Shown: piece by piece, positions 6,302-12,221 of the stretch
Numbering within the stretch: the stretch's first letter is position 1
How the letters are laid out: each line of letters opens with the position of its first letter
Source: Bacteroidota bacterium
GTDB lineage: Bacteria > Bacteroidota > Bacteroidia > Flavobacteriales > Flavobacteriaceae
DNA length: 12,221 nt
Direction of reading: 5' to 3'
Assembly: GCA_023457535.1 (NCBI GenBank)
Contig: JAEWLN010000125.1
Coordinates: 1-12,221, forward strand
The notes under the pieces: generated by a model
What the model was told of the DNA's origin: nothing
The model's database searches: none
The model's input: the letters and a program-made list of their open reading frames with translations, nothing else
Program-made: the position numbers and the translations under genes

Positions 6302-7849
6302 ATGGAAAACTTCAGGAATATCAATCCGCTTCGCGTGGACAAAACCACCATCATCAACCTAGAGAAAGGCAAGCTCCCGCCGCAGGCACTCGAGCTTGAG
6401 GAGGCCGTGCTCGGCGCGATGATGATCGACAAAAAAGGCGTCGACGAAGTCATTGACATCCTGCAGCCCGATGCGTTTTACAAAGAAGCGCACAAGTACA
6501 TTTTTGAAGCCATTGTGCAGTTATTCACAGATACGCAGCCGATCGATTTGCTGACCGTTTCTGCCCAGCTCAAAAAGAACGCAAAGCTCGAACTGGCCGG
6601 CGGCGATTTTTACCTGATCCAGCTCACGCAAAAGATTTCGTCCTCGGCGCACATCGAATTCCACTCGCGCATCATTCTGCAAAAATACATCCAGCGTTCC
6701 CTGATCAAGATCTCGTCTGAAATTATCGAGGAATCCTACGATGAAACCACAGATGTATTCGACCTGCTCGACAAAGCCGAATCCAAATTGTACGAAGTTA
6801 CGCAAGGCAACATCAAGCGTTCGTCCGAGACCGCACAATCGCTCGTGATCCAGGCCAAGAAGCGCATCGAGGAGATTGCGGGCAAGGAAGGGCTTTCCGG
6901 GATTGCGACCGGTTTTGAAAAGCTCGACGAGGTTACCTCGGGCTGGCAACCGTCCGATCTGATCATCATCGCAGCGCGTCCGGGTATGGGTAAAACCGCC
7001 TTTGTTTTGAGTATGGCGCGCAATGTGGCGATCGATTTCGGGCATCCGGTGGCGGTGTTTTCCCTTGAGATGTCGTCCGTACAGCTCATCACGCGTTTGA
7101 TTTCGTCCGAAACCGGATTGTCATCGGAAAAACTGCGTACCGGAAAACTCGAAAAACACGAATGGGAGCAACTTTCGATCAAGGTCAAAAACCTCGAAAA
7201 GGCGCCGCTTTTCATCGATGATACGCCGTCGTTGTCCATTTTCGATCTGAGGGCCAAGGCGCGCCGGTTGTCGTCCCAACACGGCATCAAGCTCATCATC
7301 GTGGATTACCTCCAACTCATGACTGCCGGTGGTTCTGGCGGAAAAGGCGGCGGGAACCGCGAACAGGAAATCTCGACGATCTCCCGAAACCTCAAGGCAC
7401 TTGCCAAGGAACTCAACGTGCCGGTCATCGCGCTTTCACAACTTTCGCGTGCCGTTGAGACGCGTGGATCGAGCAAACGCCCGCTTTTGTCGGATCTTCG
7501 TGAATCCGGTGCGATCGAGCAGGACGCCGATATCGTATCGTTCATTTACCGTCCCGAATACTACAAAATCGACGAGTGGGACGATGAAGAGCAGACCCCT
7601 ACAGCCGGCCAGGCCGAATTCATCATCGCCAAGCACCGTAACGGCGGGCTCGAAAACGTGCGTTTGAAGTTTATCGGCAGTTTGGGTAAATTCGACAACC
7701 TTGAGGAATATGGCGGCGGATACGACGATTTGCCGTCCAAGATGAACCATGAGGACAATCCGTTTACGACCAAACACCTTCCGTCGGCCAATGAAGCCTT
7801 TGGCAGCAACATGAACAGCGTCGAGGATGACAGCGACGTTCCGTTTTAA
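6302..7849 (+). CDS. dnaB: Replicative DNA helicase DnaB
   Basis: DnaB is the hexameric 5'-3' helicase that unwinds DNA at the replication fork and recruits primase. The protein is 515 aa. The N-terminal helical domain (about 20-130) begins at PPQALELEEAVLGAMM. A linker (about 150-195) joins the RecA-like domain. The Walker A motif is ARPGMGKTA with Lys231, and SLEMS follows. The Walker B motif is LIIVDYLQLM with Asp335. The motif LSQLSRAVE and the block KRPLLSDLRESGAIEQDAD precede the HRNGG segment. There is no intein and no frame break. The C-terminus is acidic and flexible, ending D-V-P-F. The ATG at 6302 is chosen because the in-frame upstream stretch from 6212 crosses the accA terminator T-run and is unlike DnaB. 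No primase or loader gene is adjacent. Confidence 0.97.
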   Translation: MENFRNINPLRVDKTTIINLEKGKLPPQALELEEAVLGAMMIDKKGVDEVIDILQPDAFYKEAHKYIFEAIVQLFTDTQPIDLLTVSAQLKKNAKLELAGGDFYLIQLTQKISSSAHIEFHSRIILQKYIQRSLIKISSEIIEESYDETTDVFDLLDKAESKLYEVTQGNIKRSSETAQSLVIQAKKRIEEIAGKEGLSGIATGFEKLDEVTSGWQPSDLIIIAARPGMGKTAFVLSMARNVAIDFGHPVAVFSLEMSSVQLITRLISSETGLSSEKLRTGKLEKHEWEQLSIKVKNLEKAPLFIDDTPSLSIFDLRAKARRLSSQHGIKLIIVDYLQLMTAGGSGGKGGGNREQEISTISRNLKALAKELNVPVIALSQLSRAVETRGSSKRPLLSDLRESGAIEQDADIVSFIYRPEYYKIDEWDDEEQTPTAGQAEFIIAKHRNGGLENVRLKFIGSLGKFDNLEEYGGGYDDLPSKMNHEDNPFTTKHLPSANEAFGSNMNSVEDDSDVPF

Positions 7850-7919
7850 AATCAGGCGCTTATGTCAGGGCAGCGGCGTTTTCACTTTGGGACGGAATTA
7901 TAAAGCGCGAATTTCTATT

Positions 7920-8204
7920 TTAACTACCGGCAAACCGCGTCCCGAAAATTCCTACGGCCAATTCGGCCCATACCAGCGCTAAGATCAGCAGCGCAATTCC
8001 GCACCATACCAGGCGGCTTGCGGTGGGTTTTACCTTGCGCAGGATCAGTTCGATTGCAAATCCTGTGGTGAGCAGCAGTGCGGCTGCAACGATGAAGTCG
8101 AACGCACTCCAGTTGACCTCGGCGGTAAATTGCATCGCGACAAGCGGAACGAGCAGCAGAATGCCTACAACGGCGAGAATGACGGTCAATCTTTTGTTTT
8201 TCAT
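7920..8204 (-). CDS. Small three-helix membrane protein, function unknown
   Basis: A 94-aa protein whose family I cannot name. Hydrophobic segments lie at about 6-24, 34-56 and 64-88. A short charged loop with K-V-K lies near 57-59, and W32 and D36 stand at the start of the second helix. The C-terminal block W-A-E-L-A-V-G-I-F-G (79-88) ending in A-G-S looks conserved: I recall similar tails in small membrane proteins of Bacteroidota, but cannot check. It has no signal peptide cleavage site or enzymatic motif. It is convergent with dnaB and divergent from the exported protein. Its promoter is unusually clear and overlaps a perfect inverted repeat, so it is probably regulated. The start is ATG 8204, about 30 nt after the predicted transcription start. 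Confidence 0.8.
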   Translation of the reverse strand: MKNKRLTVILAVVGILLLVPLVAMQFTAEVNWSAFDFIVAAALLLTTGFAIELILRKVKPTASRLVWCGIALLILALVWAELAVGIFGTRFAGS

Positions 8205-8241
8205 GGTATTAACGATTTAGAAAGGAACACTTGGATCAGTA

Positions 8242-8271
8242 CAAATATATAAAAGTACTTTGAAATACAAA
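8242..8271 (-). promoter_or_regulatory. Promoter of the small membrane protein gene (-33 TTTG, -7 TATATTTG)
   Basis: On the minus strand, TTTG (8271-8268) is followed after 18 bases by TATATTTG (8249-8242). Both elements match the Bacteroidota consensus. Transcription would start about 8235, roughly 30 nt before the ATG. The -33 element forms part of the inverted repeat at 8256-8274. Confidence 0.65.
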
Positions 8272-8274
8272 GTA
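8256..8274. promoter_or_regulatory. Operator-like inverted repeat TACTTTG-N5-CAAAGTA
   Basis: Two perfect 7-bp inverted half-sites (8256-8262 and 8268-8274) flank AAATA. Further complementary bases lie outside (AA at 8253-8254 with TT at 8276-8277). It covers the -33 element of the small membrane gene's promoter and lies about 55 bases upstream of the divergent promoter. Symmetry, size and position fit a dimeric repressor site. No regulator gene is in the window. Confidence 0.5.
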
Positions 8275-8329
8275 ATTAAATAATTTATTTTTGCCGGCTT
8301 TTTGGGATCACACACCACAATTTTATCGT

Positions 8330-8357
8330 TTTGTTCACACCGATTTCGCTATCTTTG
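8330..8357 (+). promoter_or_regulatory. Promoter of the exported GATase-like protein
   Basis: TATCTTTG at 8350-8357 is an exact -7 match. TTTG at 8330-8333, 16 bases upstream, is a plausible -33 element. The start would be about 8364, giving a leader of about 14 nt to the ATG at 8378. Confidence 0.6.
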
Positions 8358-8377
8358 GAAACCTTAAACCATTGCCA

Positions 8378-9640
8378 ATGCGCTTGTACAGATTATTTTT
8401 CGTGTTGATGCTGCTCGTTTCGCTATCGGCCAGGGCCAATTTTATCCTGCTGCCCATGGACGAATCCACGCAACAAAACCACCTCAAGGCTTATGGCATC
8501 ACGTATTGGTGTCTCGACAAGCAATTTAAGGCGAGCTGGCTGCTCAATTACCGCGGCGGCTCGTTCCTGCTGCCCGATGCGCCGGAAATCCGCAAAGAAT
8601 GCCAAATCCGCGGGGTCAGCTTTGAAGTGCTCAGCGATGCCCAGGCCAACCAGATCCTTGACGAAATATCGAGCCCGTCGCAAAACATGGAAACGGTTGT
8701 GCTTGAAAAGGCCCCTAAAGTCGCAGTCTATACGCCCAAAGGCAAGCAGCCGTGGGACGATGCGGTGACGCTTGTGCTCACTTACGCCGAAATCCCGTTT
8801 ACGGCCGTTTACGATGAAGAGGTATTGGGCGACCAACTGCTGTTGTATGATTGGTTGCACCTGCACCACGAAGATTTTACCGGGCAGTACGGCAAATTCT
8901 TCGGGGCTTACCGCAATGCACCGTGGTACATCGAGCAAAAAAAGGAGGCCGAAGCACTCGCGGCCAAACTCGGGTATGCTAAAGTATCGCAGGAAAAGCT
9001 GGCCGTGGCCAAGAAGATCCGCGACTTTGTAATTGGTGGCGGATTCATGTTCGCGATGTGTTCGGCTACCGACAGTTTTGACATTGCGTTGGCCGCCGAT
9101 GGCGTGGATATTTGCGAAACCATGTTCGACGGCGATGCCAGCGAGCCCAATTACCAATCCAGAATCGATTATGCCAAGTCGTTTGCGTTCAAGAATTACA
9201 CGCTCGAGCGCCGTCCGGAACGCTACGAATTCTCGGACATCGACATGACTGAAAAGCGCAAGATCCCGATGGAAAAAGATTATTTCACACTGATGGAATT
9301 TTCCGCCAAATGGGATGTGATCCCAAGCATGCTGTGTCAGAACCACACGCAGCTCGTCAAAGGTTTTATGGGACAAAGCACGGCGTTCGAGCGCGATCTG
9401 GTCAAATCCAATGTGCTTGTTCTGGGCGAATGCCAGCTCAATGGCGAGGCGCGCTACATCCACGGACAAATCGGCAAGGGAATGTTTACCTATTACGGCG
9501 GCCATGATCCTGAGGATTACCAGCACCGCGTTGGCGATGAACCGACCGTGCTGGATTTGCATCCAACCTCACCGGGCTATCGTCTGATTTTAAACAATGT
9601 GCTGTTCCCGGCTGCGCGCAAGAAAAAGCAAAAAACCTGA
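8378..9640 (+). CDS. Exported GATase-1-like protein (of a family I recall as 'asparagine synthetase B')
   Basis: A 420-aa protein with a Sec signal peptide (1-20; L-S-A-R-A then N-F), so it acts outside the cytoplasm. From memory, homologues in flavobacteria carry the name asparagine synthetase B. The sequence does not support that: there is no N-terminal catalytic Cys after Met and no ATP-pyrophosphatase loop. It resembles a class I glutamine amidotransferase/DJ-1 fold instead. A strand KVAVYTPKG lies at about 114-122 and a DWLHLHHEDFTGQ segment at 158-170. A nucleophile-elbow-like IGGGFMFAMCSAT contains Cys228, and a late YYGGHDPEDY contains His376. This order resembles GATase-1-type domains, but activity is inference. 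The N-terminal part (21-105) has LPMDES and LLNYRGGSFLLP motifs of unknown role. The ATG at 8378 is chosen because the promoter precedes it and the signal peptide follows. The C-terminus is lysine-rich. Confidence 0.82.
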   Translation: MRLYRLFFVLMLLVSLSARANFILLPMDESTQQNHLKAYGITYWCLDKQFKASWLLNYRGGSFLLPDAPEIRKECQIRGVSFEVLSDAQANQILDEISSPSQNMETVVLEKAPKVAVYTPKGKQPWDDAVTLVLTYAEIPFTAVYDEEVLGDQLLLYDWLHLHHEDFTGQYGKFFGAYRNAPWYIEQKKEAEALAAKLGYAKVSQEKLAVAKKIRDFVIGGGFMFAMCSATDSFDIALAADGVDICETMFDGDASEPNYQSRIDYAKSFAFKNYTLERRPERYEFSDIDMTEKRKIPMEKDYFTLMEFSAKWDVIPSMLCQNHTQLVKGFMGQSTAFERDLVKSNVLVLGECQLNGEARYIHGQIGKGMFTYYGGHDPEDYQHRVGDEPTVLDLHPTSPGYRLILNNVLFPAARKKKQKT

Positions 9641-9655
9641 CATCAAAGACCATAA

Positions 9656-9698
9656 AAAATCCCAAACTCCGGTAACGACGCCCGGAATTTGGGATTTT
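9656..9698. terminator. Bidirectional terminator between convergent genes
   Basis: AAATCCCAAACTCCGG (9657-9672) pairs with the segment 9682-9697 over 16 bp with a single mismatch, around a 9-nt loop, and A9656-T9698 extends it. A T-run follows on each strand: T at 9695-9698, and A at 9654-9659 read as T on the minus strand. It serves both the exported protein gene and the peptidase gene. A second copy of ATTTGGGATT (9701-9710), followed by five T (9713-9717), could pair with the same left arm as an alternative stem. Confidence 0.85.
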
Positions 9699-9715
9699 GC
9701 ATTTGGGATTGCTTT

Positions 9716-11842
9716 TTATTTGTTGTTGTCGATGATGTAATGCAACACTTTAGTCATCAAATGCACGCGGTCTTTGCCCATCACGTTGTGTTTGTGCATC
9801 GGATACGGGAAATAATCGACCTGTTTGCCATTTTCGACAAACTTTTTGACCAGCGATAAATTGTGCTGTTCAACCACCACATCGTCGCTGGTTCCGTGGA
9901 TCAGCAACAACTTGCCTTTGAGGTCTTTGGCGTAGTTCAGCACGCTGGCCTCTTCAAATCCTTTCTGGTTTTCCGCAGGGGTATCCATGTAGCGTTCGCC
10001 ATACATCACTTCGTACCATTTCCAGTCGATGACAGGGCCACCGGCAACGCCCACTTTAAATACGTCTGGTTTGCGCAGCATCAGAGACGTTGTCATGAAC
10101 CCGCCGTAGCTCCATCCGTGGACCGCCAACCGGTTCGCATCGACATACGGCAGCGATTTAAGGTATTCAACCCCCTTGAGCTGGTCTTCGATCTCGTTGA
10201 CGCCAAGTCTTGCGTGGATCACTTTTTCAAATGCAGCGCCGCGCCCTTCAGATCCGCGGTTGTCCACTGTGAACACCAGATAACCCTGCTCGGCCATCCA
10301 GAACATCCATAAATTGGCGCCGTCAAGATAGGAGTTGGTAATCATTTGCGCGTGCGGTCCGCCGTATACGTAGACCATCACAGGGTATTTTTTGGCCGGA
10401 TCGAAATTACTCGGTTTGATCAAACGCGTGTACAAATCGGTCGTTCCATCGGCGGCCTTGATCGTCTTGACTTCAGAGGTTCCGATGGTGTAGCCTGCAT
10501 ATTTATCGGCGCTTTCCATCAACGTCTTCGCCTTCAGGTTCCGGTCGTACAACAGCGATTTTGATTGGGTCGAATGGTTGGTGAATTCGTCAAAAATCCA
10601 GTTGCCGTCTGTCGAAATGGCCACCGTATGGGTGCCTTCGTCCCGGGTAATCAACGTTTGTTTGCCTTTGAGCGTCACTTTGTAGGCCAGCGTATTGGTA
10701 GGATTGGCGCCGGTTGCCGTAAAATAAATCTCGGTTCCCGCCGGGTTGCTGCCCAAAATGTCCTTGAGCACAAATTTGTTGGACGTAAGCTGTTTGATCA
10801 GTTTGCCGTCGATCGAATAGTAATACAAATTGTTGAAACCATCTTTTTCGCTGACCCAAACCAGGTTGTTGGATTTGTCCGACGGGAAAAATGCCGCATG
10901 TTCCGGTTCGACCCAATTGGCCGATTTTTCCTGCAAAACGGTCCGTACGAACGCGCCTGTTTTTGCGTCGTAAAGGTTCAGGCGCATGTCGTTCTGGCCG
11001 CGGTTGAGCTCTGCGATCAGCACAAATTGCTCGTCCGGCGTCCACGAAAGGTTCGTCAGGTAATCGTCTGCGGCACCTTTGGGCGCAATGTATACGGTTT
11101 TTTGGGTCGACAGATTATAGATCCCCACGCGTGGTTTCTCGCTTTTCTGCCCGATCATCGGATACTTGACCGATTCAAGCTTGCCAGGCGTTTCGTTGAT
11201 GTTCAGCATCGGATAATCGGCCACTTCGGATTCATCCTTTTGATAAAATGCGATAAAGTTCGATTTGGGCGACCAGAAAATGCCGTTGTGAATCCCGAAT
11301 TCGCTGCGCGCAATGGTTTGCCCCGATACAATCGCCGGATTGGTTTCACTGGTGATGGCCACTTTGCGGTTGCCGTCAAGCCAGTACAAATTGTTGCTTT
11401 CTGTAAAGGCGATCCTGGAACGCGACTTGTCAAACGTTTGATTTTCTGCGGCCTGGCCCAGATCGGCGATGAGTTTGCCCGTTTGGGTCGCTTTGTTGTA
11501 TTCGTAGACCTTGTTGCCGCCGGAGAGCACAAATGTGTTGGCGTCTTTCCATTCGATGCCAAAAAATCCTTTGAAATCCGCACCGGTAGCTTGGTTCAGA
11601 TCGGCCAGCGATACGAGTTCCTGCGCGTTGGTATTGGTCGCGGTCGCCGTCATCAGTTTGCGCCCCGAATCGGCGAAATACATGTATTGGTTGGTATTTG
11701 GGATCCATTGGAATCCGAGCATCCGGTCTGCACGGAATGCCCTGTTTTGTTGAAGTACGCCGTCATCGAGCGTGATTTTCTTTTGCGCGATCGCCGAAAC
11801 GATAAAAAAGAAGCTGCAAAGAGCCAGCAATTTTTGGTTCAT
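9716..11842 (-). CDS. S9 family peptidase, DPP-IV type
   Basis: A 708-aa exported serine peptidase of the prolyl oligopeptidase family. Such enzymes remove di- or tripeptides from oligopeptide N-termini, often after proline or alanine, usually in the periplasm. A Sec signal peptide spans about 1-20 (F-F-F-I-V-S-A-I-A-Q). An eight-bladed-propeller-like DPP-IV N-terminal domain (about 40-455) contains FWSPKSNFIAFY. The alpha/beta-hydrolase domain (about 470-708) starts near YPVMVYVYGGPHAQ. The triad is visible: Ser578 in GWSYGG, Asp653 in HGTSDD and His685 in MHKHNV. DNRGSEGRG is also family-typical. The substrate N-terminus-binding Glu pair of classic DPP-IV appears as a single Glu181 in ARSEFGI, so dipeptidyl specificity is uncertain. 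The ATG at 11842 is chosen over an upstream TTG (11866) because the latter overlaps the promoter box. Confidence 0.94.
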   Translation of the reverse strand: MNQKLLALCSFFFIVSAIAQKKITLDDGVLQQNRAFRADRMLGFQWIPNTNQYMYFADSGRKLMTATATNTNAQELVSLADLNQATGADFKGFFGIEWKDANTFVLSGGNKVYEYNKATQTGKLIADLGQAAENQTFDKSRSRIAFTESNNLYWLDGNRKVAITSETNPAIVSGQTIARSEFGIHNGIFWSPKSNFIAFYQKDESEVADYPMLNINETPGKLESVKYPMIGQKSEKPRVGIYNLSTQKTVYIAPKGAADDYLTNLSWTPDEQFVLIAELNRGQNDMRLNLYDAKTGAFVRTVLQEKSANWVEPEHAAFFPSDKSNNLVWVSEKDGFNNLYYYSIDGKLIKQLTSNKFVLKDILGSNPAGTEIYFTATGANPTNTLAYKVTLKGKQTLITRDEGTHTVAISTDGNWIFDEFTNHSTQSKSLLYDRNLKAKTLMESADKYAGYTIGTSEVKTIKAADGTTDLYTRLIKPSNFDPAKKYPVMVYVYGGPHAQMITNSYLDGANLWMFWMAEQGYLVFTVDNRGSEGRGAAFEKVIHARLGVNEIEDQLKGVEYLKSLPYVDANRLAVHGWSYGGFMTTSLMLRKPDVFKVGVAGGPVIDWKWYEVMYGERYMDTPAENQKGFEEASVLNYAKDLKGKLLLIHGTSDDVVVEQHNLSLVKKFVENGKQVDYFPYPMHKHNVMGKDRVHLMTKVLHYIIDNNK

Positions 11843-11863
11843 AAGGTAGGTTTTTGAAAGGAA

Positions 11864-11871
11864 CAAATGTA
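11864..11871 (-). promoter_or_regulatory. Promoter -7 box of the S9 peptidase gene
   Basis: The minus strand reads TACATTTG, an exact TAnnTTTG match, 21 bases upstream of the ATG at 11842. Transcription would start about 11857. A TTG on the minus strand at 11886-11888 is only 14 bases further up, a poor -33 fit. Confidence 0.5.
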
Positions 11872-11930
11872 GTGAAAACGATCCACAACAGCCTTGTTGG
11901 TCTTTGGGCGCGTTTGTTTGTTACACCGCA

Positions 11931-11997
11931 GGCGTTTGAAAAACGGTGGACGTCAAACGCCGATTCCACCGTTACGCTTGTGCGCGCGGTGGAATCG
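11931..11997 (-). terminator. Overlapping hairpins downstream of cphA, one terminator-like
   Basis: There are three structures. SL1 is GGCGTTTGA (11931-11939) with TCAAACGCC (11953-11961), a perfect 9-bp stem. SL2 is CGATTCCACCG (11961-11971) with CGGTGGAATCG (11987-11997), a perfect 11-bp stem. A third, alternative stem on the minus strand joins AACGGTGG (from 11973-11966) to CCACCGTT (from 11949-11942), followed by further T. The third stem resembles a terminator for cphA and excludes SL2, because both use the same CGGTGG. The set lies between the cphA stop and the peptidase promoter. Confidence 0.5.
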
Positions 11998-12017
11998 GGC
12001 GAAAAAAAATATAATCG

Positions 12018-12221
12018 TTACACCATTCCTTCCTCGTTTTCCTTGTCGAGGTATTCCTGGACGATGCCGATGGCGTTGGTCACCACATCGCTGAGCGCGG
12101 TAATGAAGGTGCCTTCTTCTGCCGAATTGATCGCGTGCTTGATCGCCTCGACTTCCTTGGTGATGATTTCGTGCGTGACGTTTCTCCCCGATGCTGCGAT
12201 GCCTTCGAGGATCAGGTCAAT
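12018..12221 (-). CDS. cphA: Probable cyanophycin synthetase, C-terminal 67 residues (partial)
   Basis: The frame is open from the window edge to TAA at 12018-12020, giving 67 residues. The segment matches my recollection of the C-terminus of CphA-like Mur-ligase proteins. A helix with L-I-L-E-G-I is followed by an I-I-T-K-E-V-E-A-I-K-H-A-I block, then E-E-G-T-F-I-T-A-L-S-D-V-V and a final acidic helix with I-V-Q-E-Y-L-D-K-E. In the family this region is the Mur-ligase C-terminal domain, where EAIxxAI and a G-x-x-x-x-x-x-S/A-D strand recur. CphA polymerises Asp and Arg into cyanophycin using ATP. All catalytic motifs (ATP-grasp, Mur ligase P-loop) lie outside the window, so the call rests on this tail alone. 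Another Mur-ligase-like enzyme remains possible. Confidence 0.6.
   Translation of the reverse strand: MDLILEGIAASGRNVTHEIITKEVEAIKHAINSAEEGTFITALSDVVTNAIGIVQEYLDKENEEGMV

Noticed and set aside
7857..7908. GCGCTT/AAGCGC inverted repeat in the dnaB-small membrane gene gap as a terminator
   Set aside because: The arms are 6 bp with a loop of about 40 bases and no adjacent T-run.
8423..9562. 379-codon open frame antisense to the exported protein gene
   Set aside because: It has no recognisable domain. The sense frame has a promoter and signal peptide; the antisense one has neither.
10565..11857. 430-codon plus-strand frame antisense to the S9 peptidase
   Set aside because: The minus strand carries a full catalytic triad and signal peptide. 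The plus-strand product is low-complexity Arg/Val/Phe-rich shadow sequence.
1..12221. CRISPR array, tRNA, rRNA, insertion sequence or phage attachment site
   Set aside because: No regularly spaced repeats, cloverleaf-like segments, transposase-like frames or target-site duplications were seen on reading both strands.

Overview
The window looks like chromosomal DNA from a Bacteroidota bacterium, most likely Flavobacteriaceae and probably a Flavobacterium-like genome of moderate GC. Four things point there. Most genes lack a Shine-Dalgarno sequence. Promoters carry the Bacteroidota -7 box TAnnTTTG (TATCTTTG occurs three times, upstream of three different genes). Secreted proteins have short Sec signals ending in S-Q or A-Q. 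The order tgt - LptF/LptG permease - EamA transporter - accA - dnaB is, from memory, familiar from flavobacteria. No mobile element, CRISPR array, tRNA or rRNA was seen.

Layout. Positions 1-1643 (minus) hold the N-terminal 547 residues of a secreted, beta-propeller-like repeat protein that runs off the left edge. A 265-base divergent spacer separates it from tgt (queuosine tRNA modification). Tgt is followed on the plus strand by an LptF/LptG-type permease (LPS export) and an EamA/DMT transporter that overlaps the permease gene by 14 bases. accA (acetyl-CoA carboxylase alpha) has its own promoter and a clear terminator. dnaB (replicative helicase, no intein) follows. A small 3-TM membrane protein gene (minus) lies convergent to dnaB. 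Its promoter contains a perfect inverted repeat. A divergent exported protein of 420 aa follows. It belongs to a family I recall being called 'asparagine synthetase B', but the sequence looks like a GATase-1/DJ-1-type fold. A strong bidirectional terminator separates it from a convergent S9 (DPP-IV-type) peptidase on the minus strand. The right edge holds the last 67 codons of a probable cyanophycin-synthetase-type (cphA) gene, also minus.

The genes are mostly core housekeeping functions (tRNA modification, envelope lipid export, fatty-acid synthesis, DNA replication) with exported or proteolytic functions at both ends. I see no convincing undescribed multi-gene system. The points worth a second look are a Tgt without its zinc cysteines, a heptad-built palindrome between tgt and the permease gene, the operator-like repeat at the small membrane gene, a three-segment switch-like hairpin set downstream of cphA, and the misnamed exported amidotransferase-like protein.
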